From positions 892,472 to 956,471 of the forward strand of contig JAWKXO010000001.1 in assembly GCA_041396985.1 (NCBI GenBank): a DNA stretch of 64,000 nucleotides. The letters are read 5' to 3'. This DNA comes from Emcibacteraceae bacterium (GTDB lineage: Bacteria; Pseudomonadota; Alphaproteobacteria; Sphingomonadales; Emcibacteraceae). The notes below the pieces were generated by a model. The model was not told the DNA's origin. It was given only the letters and a program-made list of their open reading frames with translations, and searched no databases. This document shows positions 7,653 to 16,839 of this stretch, one piece after another (positions within the stretch are counted from its first letter, which is position 1; each line of letters begins with the position of its first letter). A program made the translations under genes and the position numbers.

Positions 7653-9515
7653 CTATTGAATCTTTTTAGTCCAAACTCTAATCCATGCATCAAGAAATAA
7701 AAACTGGTATATTTTAAATGCATTGTTCTTTTTATTGTCAAAATGGTCCATGATAATAGAGTGGACAATATCAAGATTCAAAAAATCACCTAGTTGCCCT
7801 TTTGATAAAATTTCCCAAGTTTTGGCAAATCCCAGCCTATTAATTCTTTCATCTAGAGGGGGATTAAATCCCGCTTTTGGCCTAGATACTAACTCATTAG
7901 GAATTTCTTTTTTCAATATTTTCTGCAAAACACATTTCTGCTTTGTTTTATTAATTAATTCATTGTCCGGTAAGGAAATACCTGACTGATATACCTCCAA
8001 ATCCAGTAATGGAACCCGCATTTCCACACTAGCTAACATACTTGATTTATCCGCTACTAATAAATTATGAGCCAGAACACATGAAAAATCTAGCAACAAT
8101 GCTTTCTTTAAAGGAGTTATTTTATTTTCTTGAAAGAAATAATTATTTACATATTTCTCGAAACCATCCTGTAAATCTTTATTTTTTATAAGGCCACGAA
8201 TTTCATTTGACGAGAAAAAACCTATAAGATGGATATATCCAAGATTAAAAGACTTTTCCAATAAAAAGCTTTTTAATCTATCAACTTTCTTTTCATATTT
8301 TTTAAGAATGGAAATAAAAGGTGTGGCAGCCAATAATAAATACTTAATACCCTTAAATAAAAAATGATATTTTGCTAATAAGTGTCTTGGATAACCTGCA
8401 AATGCCTCATCCCCACCCATACCACTCATTACAACCTTATATCCTTTCTCGCGGGCTTTCTTACATAATCTCTCTGAAGCTATAAATGTGTAATCTGATA
8501 TTGGCTCTTCAACCATTTTAGCAATGTGTTCAATTTCTTTTAAGAAGTTTTCTGGAGCACTGTCAGCTGATTTAACCATTTCCAAATCTAGGTTTAACTT
8601 ATCTGCAATTTTTGTTGCATAGAATTTATCATCTGCCATCCCAGACTCTAGTATTTCTTTCTTACTACTTTCGAAAAACAGACACTTAGTATCTTTGCCA
8701 AGGAAACGTGCCAAAACGCTCGAATCCAGTCCACCGCTATATAATAAGGCAACTGGAACATCTGCCATCGATTGATCAATTGTTGCATGCTTAATTTTTT
8801 CATCAACAGCATCCATATCGCAATTATCAGCTATAGTTGGCTTGTAATATTCAGTTTGTGTTATATTGCCACTTTGATTAAACTCTAAGTATGTTCCCGG
8901 CTTTACCTTATTCACATCTTCAAAGCCAGTTCTAGGTTCAAACAAATAAGCCATATTAATATACTGGCAAATATCAGCAGGCGATATTTTCTGCTTAACT
9001 TTGGAAAATTTAAATAATGCTTTCAGCTCTGAAGCAAAAAAGAAATTATTATTTCTATCTAAAAAATAATAAACGGGTTTAACACCAATCTGATCTCTGA
9101 CTAAATAGGCTTTATTAACAACTTTATCAATTATGAAGGCGGAAAATATACCATTAAATTTTTTTAAACATTCAATTCCATAAAATTTATATGCTTGAAT
9201 AAATACTTCCGTATCAGAATTAGTTACAAATGTAATTCCCTGCTTAATTAGTTCATTCTTAAGAATACGATAATTATAAATTTCGCCATTAAAAATGATA
9301 ATATATTGCTCATTATCGATGCAAAATGGTTGATTTGATCTAGGGTCAAGATCAAGTATGCTGAGACGAAGATGCCCAATTCCCATCTTCATCTGTCCAA
9401 AATTCAATAACTTTTTTTGTTGATTATCAGGCCCCCTATGTATCATCGCCTCAATGGCACACTCTAACTCTTTTTCGTAATCTTGACGGGAGATGTATCC
9501 TACTATACCACACAT
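7653..9515 (-). CDS. asnB: Asparagine synthase (glutamine-hydrolysing) family amidotransferase
   Basis: 620 residues. The class II glutaminase domain begins with Met-Cys (MCGIVGY), so Cys2 becomes the N-terminal nucleophile, with RGPD at 27-30, HLRLSILD at 48-55 and NGEIYN at 76-81. The synthetase domain carries the PP-loop SGGLDSS at 260-266. The reaction is ATP-dependent transfer of glutamine amide nitrogen to a carboxylate through an adenylate. Genuine asparagine synthesis is possible, but homologues inside O-antigen and capsule loci (WbpS type) amidate uronic-acid residues of the glycan, and the location here between wzz and glycan tailoring genes favours that. Wzz lies 107 bases upstream and the broken beta-propeller gene 15 bases downstream. 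Confidence 0.85.
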   Translation of the reverse strand: MCGIVGYISRQDYEKELECAIEAMIHRGPDNQQKKLLNFGQMKMGIGHLRLSILDLDPRSNQPFCIDNEQYIIIFNGEIYNYRILKNELIKQGITFVTNSDTEVFIQAYKFYGIECLKKFNGIFSAFIIDKVVNKAYLVRDQIGVKPVYYFLDRNNNFFFASELKALFKFSKVKQKISPADICQYINMAYLFEPRTGFEDVNKVKPGTYLEFNQSGNITQTEYYKPTIADNCDMDAVDEKIKHATIDQSMADVPVALLYSGGLDSSVLARFLGKDTKCLFFESSKKEILESGMADDKFYATKIADKLNLDLEMVKSADSAPENFLKEIEHIAKMVEEPISDYTFIASERLCKKAREKGYKVVMSGMGGDEAFAGYPRHLLAKYHFLFKGIKYLLLAATPFISILKKYEKKVDRLKSFLLEKSFNLGYIHLIGFFSSNEIRGLIKNKDLQDGFEKYVNNYFFQENKITPLKKALLLDFSCVLAHNLLVADKSSMLASVEMRVPLLDLEVYQSGISLPDNELINKTKQKCVLQKILKKEIPNELVSRPKAGFNPPLDERINRLGFAKTWEILSKGQLGDFLNLDIVHSIIMDHFDNKKNNAFKIYQFLFLDAWIRVWTKKIQ

Positions 9516-9622
9516 TATCGAACTCTATTAAAATATGTAATAGGCAACTTAAAAAAACAATCCTTTATAAAATTGCATGATAAATAATTTATATTATAGG
9601 AATACAGCATTATATTTTAACT

Positions 9623-10525
9623 TTACAAATTGCCCTGATATTCTTTATAAGAAAATCTACAAAACTCAATTAATAGACCTATAAAACTTCCCAGAAGCAA
9701 GCCTATAACAAAAATTAATGCCTTATTAGGACTAACCGGTAAATCTGATTCTGTAGCTGGGTCAATAATTGACAACGAGTAATCATCGCGGGTTTTCGCC
9801 AACAATCGTGTTTTGAGCTCCTCTTGTATTAGATCGAAGAAAATATTCTTTATTTCTGCAACATTAGTTTCAAGTAGCTGAGTTTGAAGATATTTGATTC
9901 TAGAATCCGATTTCTCTATATCTTGATTTCTTTTAAAAGCATTAATATCATTAATGAACATTTCAAGCCATTGTCGTGAAAGTTTAGGTGAAGGCGATTT
10001 AAATGAAATCTCTATTATTCCTGTTTTAGGATCTGTAACAATGGATAATCTGCCTCTAAATTCATCGTATACTTCTTCTGAGGTCGGAATTCTATTTTTC
10101 TTAAGTTCTGCTATATTCCATTCCTCTTTTTCCAAAAGATATATGTCGGGATCATAAATAAGTTCATCCGTACGTTGATCCCACCCTTTTATAGCCATAA
10201 GTGGGATTTTTAGTTTATGCCGTTCAACAAAATCCAAAATAAACTTTCTCGACTGAAGTATTTCAAGCACTAAATCTATTTCCATTACCGAACCTGGACT
10301 TGCTGTTACTCCTGTAATTGATGCAATACTATCGTTGATACTAGATCTCTGGCTGTCATTATTATCTGTTGGTGCAACCACTACTGTTGACTGATATTTA
10401 TTTGGCAATAAGAGAATAATGCAAAAAGCGAGTAAGCAACCAACTAACGCAGAAATTATAATAGTTAACTTACCGGCCCAAAATAATTTGATTAAATCAA
10501 ACAAATTCATTCTCACATCTTTCAT
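9623..10525 (-). CDS. wzz: Wzz-type polysaccharide chain-length determinant
   Basis: 300 residues with the Wzz signature of an N-terminal membrane segment (about 20-40, LTIIISALVGCLLAFCIILLL) followed by NKYQSTVVVAP, a long periplasmic helical region, and a C-terminal Pro-containing segment LPVSPNKALIFVIGLLLGSFIGLLIEF (second membrane helix). There is no cytoplasmic tyrosine-kinase domain, so this is a class 1-like co-polymerase, or the membrane half of a split Wzc. It sets the length of Wzy-polymerised chains. Start taken at 10525; an internal ATG at 10510 has a better purine-rich upstream stretch (GAAAG, GAGA) and removes five residues. It is divergent from wzx across a 160-base AT-rich region. 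Confidence 0.85.
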   Translation of the reverse strand: MKDVRMNLFDLIKLFWAGKLTIIISALVGCLLAFCIILLLPNKYQSTVVVAPTDNNDSQRSSINDSIASITGVTASPGSVMEIDLVLEILQSRKFILDFVERHKLKIPLMAIKGWDQRTDELIYDPDIYLLEKEEWNIAELKKNRIPTSEEVYDEFRGRLSIVTDPKTGIIEISFKSPSPKLSRQWLEMFINDINAFKRNQDIEKSDSRIKYLQTQLLETNVAEIKNIFFDLIQEELKTRLLAKTRDDYSLSIIDPATESDLPVSPNKALIFVIGLLLGSFIGLLIEFCRFSYKEYQGNL

Positions 10526-10685
10526 ATGTATTTTGTGGCCATATTAATATTTTCATCAGCAAATTAATATAAATTATAACTTTTTTAGGTTAAAACCTAT
10601 AACACAATATATTAGTATTGCAAGTAAGAGAGCAAATCTTTATTAGCGAAAGATAATTATATGAATTTCATCCAATGGAACCTAA
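10526..10685. promoter_or_regulatory. Divergent intergenic region between wzz and wzx with a small palindrome
   Basis: A 160-base, very AT-rich gap between the minus-strand wzz and the plus-strand wzx. It must contain the wzx promoter and may contain one for the downstream minus-strand genes. The palindrome TAGGTT-AA-AACCTA at 10586-10599 is the only clear symmetric element and could be an operator. No confident -35/-10 pair could be chosen because the base composition gives many weak matches. Confidence 0.35.
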
Positions 10686-12068
10686 ATGAGTGATATAAAG
10701 AGCAAATTTGGATTATACTTAGGTTCATTTATTGCCCAGTTCCCGTCTTTAATTTTATTACTTTTCATTGTTAGAAATTCTTCGGTAGAAGATATTGCAC
10801 AGCTTGCGATTATTGACGGAATAATATTATTTCTTCCATTTTTTCTCACTTTGGCAAGCGAAAGATCCTCCGTAATAGCATTTTATGAAAAATCTTCATA
10901 TTCCGGATTAAATTTATTCGCTTCAGGAGTAGTAATTGTTATTATCTCGTCACTGTCCATTCTTATTTTAAGTATTTTAGTTCAATGGGTTTCAGGAAAT
11001 TTACAATTATTTTGGTTGTCGTTGATGGTAATAGCCGCATGTGCAAGTACTGGGCTTTATAATATTCAAATCCAACGTAATCTTGTACTTGAAAATTATT
11101 CTGCACTTACTAAAACACAATTCAAACGCGGAATTGGCATTATCATTTGCGCCTTAATATTCATAAATATAGACTTTAATTCTGTTTTAATTTATCCATT
11201 ATCACTCTTTATTGGCAGCATATTTGCGGTTTACGATAGCCTTCCTGAATCTTTAGAAAATTGGAAAGTCAAAAGCCTAAGAGTACATATTAAGTATCTT
11301 TACAGAATGAGTAGAGTTGCATTGATTGTAATATTTTTATCTTATATTTTAGCCAACATCGGCCGCCTTTCATTGGAATATTATGATAAAACTCAAGACT
11401 TAGCTATTTTGCTCATATATATAAAGAATTCCCTATTAACAACCGTGGTAATGATGCCATTCGCAACTTTTTTAAAGCCGAAAATCCTTAAAGAATACAA
11501 ACAATCTCGAAAAAGATTGCCAGCGAGTTGGGTCCAGATTTTATTCTTTAGTACTTTTGTTTCTGTAGGTGCTATTTCTTTTTTCAATGTGCTTTGGTCG
11601 GCATGGGGATTAGCGGAAATAAAACCCGATTATTTTAGTTTCTCTATATGCTTAGCTGGCTCTACTGCTTTGTGGTTAATGAGTTCCAGCATAGATTTAT
11701 ATTTTGACCATTCAAACCTTCTATCGAAAAAAATAATGATTTACAGCTTGCCAATTTTCTCCCTAATTGTTTTGTTTTTAATTTTTGGTTCTCTATTCAA
11801 TTATCGTAGCGTGATTGTTGCAATTTCTGTGGGACAATTTTCAATACTTACACTAGGGATTTTTTTAGCATTTAATTTTAGTCAAATTATTAAGCAATAC
11901 TTATTCTTAGTAAGCGTCCTAGGATCAATACTTGTTTTTGGAAAAATATTTGAAAGATTATCCACATCATATTCAGAATCAATCTATTTCCATGCCGCAT
12001 CAATAGTATTTACATTAATCTGTGCAATCAATTCACTTTTCTATCTATTTAAATACCGCAATGCGTAA
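10686..12068 (+). CDS. wzx: Polysaccharide flippase, Wzx/MATE-like
   Basis: 460 residues, almost entirely hydrophobic helices; roughly twelve membrane segments can be counted (for example FIAQFPSLILLLFIV near the start, GVVIVIISSLSILILSILV, LIVIFLSYILANIG, IMIYSLPIFSLIVLFLIFG and FLVSVLGSILVFG near the end). Length, the polar short N-terminus (MSDIKSKFGLYLGS) and location next to wzy and wzz fit a Wzx-type flippase moving undecaprenyl-linked repeat units across the inner membrane. It is the only plus-strand gene in the polysaccharide locus and converges on wzy with 34 bases between stops. A TGGAA element sits before the ATG. No cysteine or His-rich active site, so an enzyme is unlikely. Confidence 0.8.
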   Translation: MSDIKSKFGLYLGSFIAQFPSLILLLFIVRNSSVEDIAQLAIIDGIILFLPFFLTLASERSSVIAFYEKSSYSGLNLFASGVVIVIISSLSILILSILVQWVSGNLQLFWLSLMVIAACASTGLYNIQIQRNLVLENYSALTKTQFKRGIGIIICALIFINIDFNSVLIYPLSLFIGSIFAVYDSLPESLENWKVKSLRVHIKYLYRMSRVALIVIFLSYILANIGRLSLEYYDKTQDLAILLIYIKNSLLTTVVMMPFATFLKPKILKEYKQSRKRLPASWVQILFFSTFVSVGAISFFNVLWSAWGLAEIKPDYFSFSICLAGSTALWLMSSSIDLYFDHSNLLSKKIMIYSLPIFSLIVLFLIFGSLFNYRSVIVAISVGQFSILTLGIFLAFNFSQIIKQYLFLVSVLGSILVFGKIFERLSTSYSESIYFHAASIVFTLICAINSLFYLFKYRNA

Positions 12069-12102
12069 AATAACTAAAACCATATAAATAGCTCTTCCTG
12101 TT

Positions 12103-13224
12103 TTAATCACTTTCCCAAAAACCTTTCTCAGCCATAACGATTAAAAACCAAAGCAGCGGAAATGCAAAAGAGAAAGACTGAGCTGTAAAAGCAAAGACCA
12201 AAAACTTTACCAGTGCAGGCACATTCTTATTTACATATAAAGGGAAAAAAAGCAGAATATAAAATATCAAATAAAAATAACCAAAAATCAATAACCCCAT
12301 ACCTAATGTACTCGGCATATTAATGTCTGGTGCCACTAATTCAAAATTAATATCAAAAGTATAACCGTAAAATATTGAATCGGTAATCATTTTAAGGCTG
12401 TTTAAATCAACGTTCCCTAAAGCTACTCCAAAAGGATTATTTGCTAACGATACAAAACCTGCCGTTATAGAATAAATTCTAACGAAAAGTGAACCTTGAT
12501 AGAGAATTTTCTCAGGGGATGACGCAATTATAGTCATCAAATTTACTGCCCTATATTTATCCAGATCAAAGTAATTAATTGAAAAATAAAAAGCTATAAA
12601 CACCGTTCCAACAATAATTATTCTATAAATATTTAATCTTTTAATCCCTTCATATAAAAATAGGGTTGCTATCATTATGATTCCTGTTGAAGCCTTGGTT
12701 AGAGCGATACAAATTCCTATAAAGAAATTCAAAATATGAATAGCTTTCGTTCTAACAAAAACATTTGAATAACAAATAATTACGAGAAAAGTAAATAATA
12801 CAAAGGCAGTGAAAGAGGGCTCCGTGGTAAGTGCACTTATACCTCGAACCCCGCTAATATCCTTAATTTTTACATCACGGACTAATATCCCGGAGAATTG
12901 AGAGTAAAAAGCTGGGAAAATAAATTGAAACAATGAAAAAGATATATAGACAATAGCATATTTTTTAACACTCAGAATAATTTCCTTATTTAAAGTATTA
13001 TATATAAAAACATAGATTATCAATGCATAGGGAAAGGCTAATATTTTAAAAACTATTTTGTTTTCTTCCTTAATAAATAAAGCCCAGGTAATTGCAAAAA
13101 TTGAGAAGCAAAAAAGAAATATTGCATTTCTATTGATTTCTAATGTTTTAATATTTGCCACTAAATATGAAAGTGCAAAAATTCCGGCAAACGGTTGAAT
13201 ATCAATATTTAGGGGCAACCCCAT
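12103..13224 (-). CDS. wzy: O-antigen/capsule polymerase, Wzy-like
   Basis: 373 residues from the first ATG, with about ten membrane helices and a larger soluble loop around residues 215-290 (SSPEKILYQGSLFVRIYSITAGFVSLANNPFGVALGNVDLNS), a pattern of O-antigen ligase/polymerase superfamily proteins; ALTTEPSFTAFVLF and ALTKASTGIIMI are similar to Wzy proteins. It would join repeat units in the periplasm. The ATG at 13224 has no ribosome binding site, and the frame continues upstream through a hydrophobic stretch (LLINITYFFIFLPYLN) that looks like the missing half of the first helix. No ATG, GTG or TTG exists there, only ATT at 13278 (about 9 bases after an AAGG) or CTG at 13272. The true start is therefore probably 13270-13278, overlapping the end of the upstream gene. 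Confidence 0.8.
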   Translation of the reverse strand: MGLPLNIDIQPFAGIFALSYLVANIKTLEINRNAIFLFCFSIFAITWALFIKEENKIVFKILAFPYALIIYVFIYNTLNKEIILSVKKYAIVYISFSLFQFIFPAFYSQFSGILVRDVKIKDISGVRGISALTTEPSFTAFVLFTFLVIICYSNVFVRTKAIHILNFFIGICIALTKASTGIIMIATLFLYEGIKRLNIYRIIIVGTVFIAFYFSINYFDLDKYRAVNLMTIIASSPEKILYQGSLFVRIYSITAGFVSLANNPFGVALGNVDLNSLKMITDSIFYGYTFDINFELVAPDINMPSTLGMGLLIFGYFYLIFYILLFFPLYVNKNVPALVKFLVFAFTAQSFSFAFPLLWFLIVMAEKGFWESD

Positions 13225-13273
13225 ATTAAGATATGGTAAAAATATAAAAAAATATGTGATATTAATAAGCAGT

Positions 13274-15061
13274 TTAATTACATTTTTCCTTATTACTTAT
13301 AGCAATTAATTCATCCAAATTCTTATCAAATACTTCTATATCAGTAATAATCCCGTTATTCTTTCTAAAATTTTCCAATGCTAAATTATGTCGTTTTATA
13401 AGTTCATTAAGTGAATAGATTTTATCTGCCAAAAGAGGAATAGAAGTGATAATTTCTATTCCTTCCGGAATAAAATCACTTTCCGTATTTTGATAACTAT
13501 TAAATTCAGGGACAAAAACTATAAAAGGTAAATTTGTATATAACAGGTCACTTATAACGCCGGATGGATATGTAATTGCAAGGTCAAAACTACTACAGAA
13601 AACAGAAAAATCCTGCTTATATGATCTGATATAATATGCTTCTGGAATTATATGTTCATATTTTTCATTATCTCTAGGATGTAATTTAACTGAAATATCT
13701 ATATTTGAATTTTTTAATTGTTTTTGCAGCTCCTTTAAAAACTTAGCATTCACATCCGATTCAACACCTGTAAATATACATAGTCTTATGATTTTATTTT
13801 CATAAGAAGCTGAATTGTCTTTATTAAAGTTACATATACCCTGTATAGTACCAATATATTTAATTTTTGCGGTTTCACTCGGCCAACACTTTTTAAATGC
13901 CTCTTGGACCTTTGGTGTTTCGCATATAAAAAAATCTGAGCAAATAGGTATGGGTAAATTAAAGAAAGCTTGCTGGCACCATTGAAGTTGAATAGACACC
14001 ATCTTAAAATTTCTAGCCAATTTAGCGTCTATGTATGCCTGAACGGATTTTTGTTCTAGACTAATGAGCATTTTAGACTGCACAAGCTTTAAAATTGAGC
14101 ATATTTGATGTTGGTAAATTTCAATACTTGATTTTAGTACTAACGTTTCCAATATTGCTTGTGTGAAATTTATTTTTACATTCTTGTATATGAATTCACT
14201 ACTTTTAGACATAAATATCTCAACGAATGTATTTTTGTATATTCTAAGAGTTTCTAGAAAACTTGTATAAAGCCCTGTGACAATATGTATATTATTTCTA
14301 TTCATTGTGTTTTCTTTTAGAAAACTAAATGCTCCCGTATCAGTATAGGTAGAACCAATTATTATTAATATTCTTTTCTCAGTTAAACTTAGATAAGGTA
14401 GAATTGTAATAGCCTGACCAACTGTCCTAACAATGAAGACGTGTTCAAATATTTTACCTTCAACGCAATTATGATCTACTTTTCTTTTTATACTTCCTTT
14501 TATATCCACTGCTAACCTAACAAGAAAAACTGCCCATAATCTCAAAGGATTAAAAATACCAACCTGCAATGGAAACTTTAACTTACCCTTCGTATAAGTT
14601 ACTTTATTTTCTTTCAGATAATTCTCAATATACGGCAATAAAACAGAATGACGGTCATATAATCTAACACCGGAAGATTCATATTCTGCTAAATAATGAT
14701 TTGATGTTCTAAAGTTCCACAATAATGATGAAGGCAATCGGAAAATAACATTTTTTCGTCCTTTTAATGTTAGAACTGTATCAATTCCATGTAGATAGCC
14801 AGCAATTGGTCTGAGTGAACTTTGATAAAAACTGTTTGCGTATCCAAATAAAAATTGTTTTTTTTCGCTTTTATTCTTAAACCACTCTGCAAATTCAGAT
14901 GTTAACATAGCATTATCCACATCTATAAAATCTGCTTTAATTGTTTCGCCTTTATGAGTTGGGCAAAACAAGTCTGTTAAGATAACATCTCCCTCTTTCA
15001 CAACACGCAATGTCTTAGAAATATCATCAGATGTTAGAGCAAGATAAACTGAACAAGTCAA
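13274..15061 (-). CDS. Large putative glycosyl/polyol-phosphate transferase with HP motif
   Basis: 595 residues from a TTG at 15061 that follows AAGGAG by six bases; a TTG at 15106 is in frame but lacks a binding site. No membrane helix beyond one moderately hydrophobic patch (LRLWAVFLVRLAVDI, about 173-187). The C-terminal half resembles GT-B transferases of the CDP-glycerol/capsule type: RLCIFTGVESDVN, then SVKLHPRD at about 457-464, a Ser-Ser at 490-491 and ITYPSGVISDLLYTNLPFIVF. HP and SS motifs of this kind are shared by bacterial sialyltransferases and teichoic-acid polymerases. In a locus making a nonulosonate but with a single other glycosyltransferase, it is a good candidate for the transferase that uses the CMP-sugar. 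The N-terminal half is unrecognised. Co-directional with SGNH and wzy. Confidence 0.55.
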   Translation of the reverse strand: MTCSVYLALTSDDISKTLRVVKEGDVILTDLFCPTHKGETIKADFIDVDNAMLTSEFAEWFKNKSEKKQFLFGYANSFYQSSLRPIAGYLHGIDTVLTLKGRKNVIFRLPSSLLWNFRTSNHYLAEYESSGVRLYDRHSVLLPYIENYLKENKVTYTKGKLKFPLQVGIFNPLRLWAVFLVRLAVDIKGSIKRKVDHNCVEGKIFEHVFIVRTVGQAITILPYLSLTEKRILIIIGSTYTDTGAFSFLKENTMNRNNIHIVTGLYTSFLETLRIYKNTFVEIFMSKSSEFIYKNVKINFTQAILETLVLKSSIEIYQHQICSILKLVQSKMLISLEQKSVQAYIDAKLARNFKMVSIQLQWCQQAFFNLPIPICSDFFICETPKVQEAFKKCWPSETAKIKYIGTIQGICNFNKDNSASYENKIIRLCIFTGVESDVNAKFLKELQKQLKNSNIDISVKLHPRDNEKYEHIIPEAYYIRSYKQDFSVFCSSFDLAITYPSGVISDLLYTNLPFIVFVPEFNSYQNTESDFIPEGIEIITSIPLLADKIYSLNELIKRHNLALENFRKNNGIITDIEVFDKNLDELIAISNKEKCN

Positions 15062-15127
15062 CTTCAACTCCTTAATTTCTTTAAATTTCGGCCCACTACC
15101 ACGCAAAAGGCAGATACCATAACTTGC

Positions 15128-15814
15128 TTACGCTAAATTGTGAATTTTTCTCAGCATTTGAATTACAGAACGAGCAACTACTACATTCCCCCAAACATTA
15201 TAATGGGAATCTATAGGATCAAGACATAGATCAATTCCTTCATCCTTAATCAATTTTTCTGCATCTATGCAATAAATATTATTAGATAAAAATTTAACTT
15301 TACATTTCAAGAAAATATTTAATTCATCAATAAACACTTGGCAGTGAGGATTCTCTGAAGCATGTTGTTTCATAATTGGCGGTGTTGTTAAAACGATCAA
15401 ATTACAACAGAATTTCAATACTTCTCTAATTGAAGATTCTATGTCTTCTGTCGTTTTCCAAGGTCGCCAGTAAATATACTTTTGCCAAAAACCTTTAATC
15501 TGTCTTACACAGACTCTAAAAAACTTCATTGGAAAGTTCTGTGCAGTTGATAACATATAAGGTAGTGTCCTAGGAAAAATATCAACAATTCCAGCTCCTA
15601 TGACAATAGTGTCATATCTTATATTCTCATTTTTAATTATTTCTGCACAATCCACGAAAGTCCTATAAGTTTTAAAATTATATTCACAGTTTATTCCATC
15701 AAGATTCAACTCAGATTTCACGATTGCCGGCCACGTTTCTTTTAGTAAAACTTTCTGAGACGAAAACAGCCTTGGAGCACCATAACTATCTCCAATTAAA
15801 AGAATATTTCCCAT
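15128..15814 (-). CDS. SGNH/GDSL hydrolase-like protein
   Basis: 228 residues beginning MGNILLIGDSYG; the Gly-Asp-Ser block at 8-10 would carry the nucleophile Ser10. The second glycine of block II may be in VIGAGIVDIFPR, and the late segment DPIDSHYNVWGN supplies the Asp-x-x-His of block V. No signal peptide or membrane segment, so it acts in the cytoplasm or is fused to nothing. Family members are esterases, deacetylases or O-acetyltransferase partners of carbohydrate tailoring. The location next to acyltransferase 3 and two Gfo/Idh dehydrogenases suggests removal or transfer of an acyl group on a sugar precursor. The block III Asn is not clear, so catalytic competence is uncertain. Confidence 0.65.
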   Translation of the reverse strand: MGNILLIGDSYGAPRLFSSQKVLLKETWPAIVKSELNLDGINCEYNFKTYRTFVDCAEIIKNENIRYDTIVIGAGIVDIFPRTLPYMLSTAQNFPMKFFRVCVRQIKGFWQKYIYWRPWKTTEDIESSIREVLKFCCNLIVLTTPPIMKQHASENPHCQVFIDELNIFLKCKVKFLSNNIYCIDAEKLIKDEGIDLCLDPIDSHYNVWGNVVVARSVIQMLRKIHNLA

Positions 15815-15840
15815 TAAAACAGATATTTCCTATTTGATAT

Positions 15841-16776
15841 TCAATAATTAGCAATTTTATTATATACTTTACAATGATCTAAATGCTCTTGAAGAGTACA
15901 AAAATTTTCTGTCTCATTTAATAAAAAGTCCTGAACTTGCCTATATAAACCAGGCTTAAATAATATATCTAAAGAATTATCTATAGTTAGTTCATCAATT
16001 TCTATTGAACCTAATTTCTGAATTTGTAGCTTTTCAATCGGCCTAAAGATTAATCTATGCTTTCTTGTCAACATTTCCACTCCCCATCGACCTGGAGCAT
16101 TCCAATTTCCAGTATATGAAAATAGAGCGCCATCAGCTGTTTCTCCTGCTCCTGAATATATTGCACTTCTACTATGCCATGGTGTATTACCTTTAGTAAA
16201 ACAGACTATTTCTTGCGGCCTTCCTCCTAAATAGAAAGCCAAATCTAATACATGAGTTGTATTTCCCAGAAACCAATTCTCTTTAACTCCTTCTGCTTTT
16301 ATTAAAGGTTCAATGGTATGAGCCCATTCAGTTACTTCAAATGTAAAGTTTTCAACACCACCATCTTCTTTAATTATTTTCTGTGCCTCAAGTACTGAAC
16401 TATAAAACCTTCTATTATAAGCAATATATACCTTTGCCTCACATTCATTAACTTCTTGAGTAAGTGAATTAATTTCTTCAATGTTTAATCCACCAGGCTT
16501 TTCTAATAATATGTGCTTAATGCCAGCCCTGATTAAACTTTTAGTCGTAGAGGCTAACTGTTCTATACCTACACTCACTATAGCTGAATTTGGGACCGGC
16601 TCATCTCTTAAAAGAAATTCATCTATCCCACCACAGATAACCCTCTTTCCAGTTTCACGCTCAAATTTTAAGGCTGATTCCTTGCTTCTTCCAATAACAA
16701 GATAATCTCTATTCAAGGCTGTTAAAACCTTACTATAGTCAATAGCCATAGTTCCAGCACCAACCAATAATGTCAT
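15841..16776 (-). CDS. Gfo/Idh/MocA family oxidoreductase
   Basis: 311 residues. The N-terminal nucleotide-binding loop is MTLLVGAGTMAIDYS, followed by SVGIEQLASTTKSLIRAGIKHILLEKPGGLN near 87-117, with the EKPG signature of the family, and YIAYNRRFYSS near 140. The C-terminal part forms the mixed alpha/beta domain. Members oxidise or reduce sugars and sugar nucleotides with NAD(P). It is shorter than most relatives (330-390 residues). It lies between the SGNH protein and acyltransferase 3 in the tailoring section. A role in making or remodelling a keto or amino sugar is inferred from position; substrate is not predictable. Confidence 0.75.
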   Translation of the reverse strand: MTLLVGAGTMAIDYSKVLTALNRDYLVIGRSKESALKFERETGKRVICGGIDEFLLRDEPVPNSAIVSVGIEQLASTTKSLIRAGIKHILLEKPGGLNIEEINSLTQEVNECEAKVYIAYNRRFYSSVLEAQKIIKEDGGVENFTFEVTEWAHTIEPLIKAEGVKENWFLGNTTHVLDLAFYLGGRPQEIVCFTKGNTPWHSRSAIYSGAGETADGALFSYTGNWNAPGRWGVEMLTRKHRLIFRPIEKLQIQKLGSIEIDELTIDNSLDILFKPGLYRQVQDFLLNETENFCTLQEHLDHCKVYNKIANY

Positions 16777-16839
16777 TTTTAACCTTTCTACAAAAACTCT
16801 TTAAATACACTTCAACCAGTTAGGTCTATTATATAAAGA

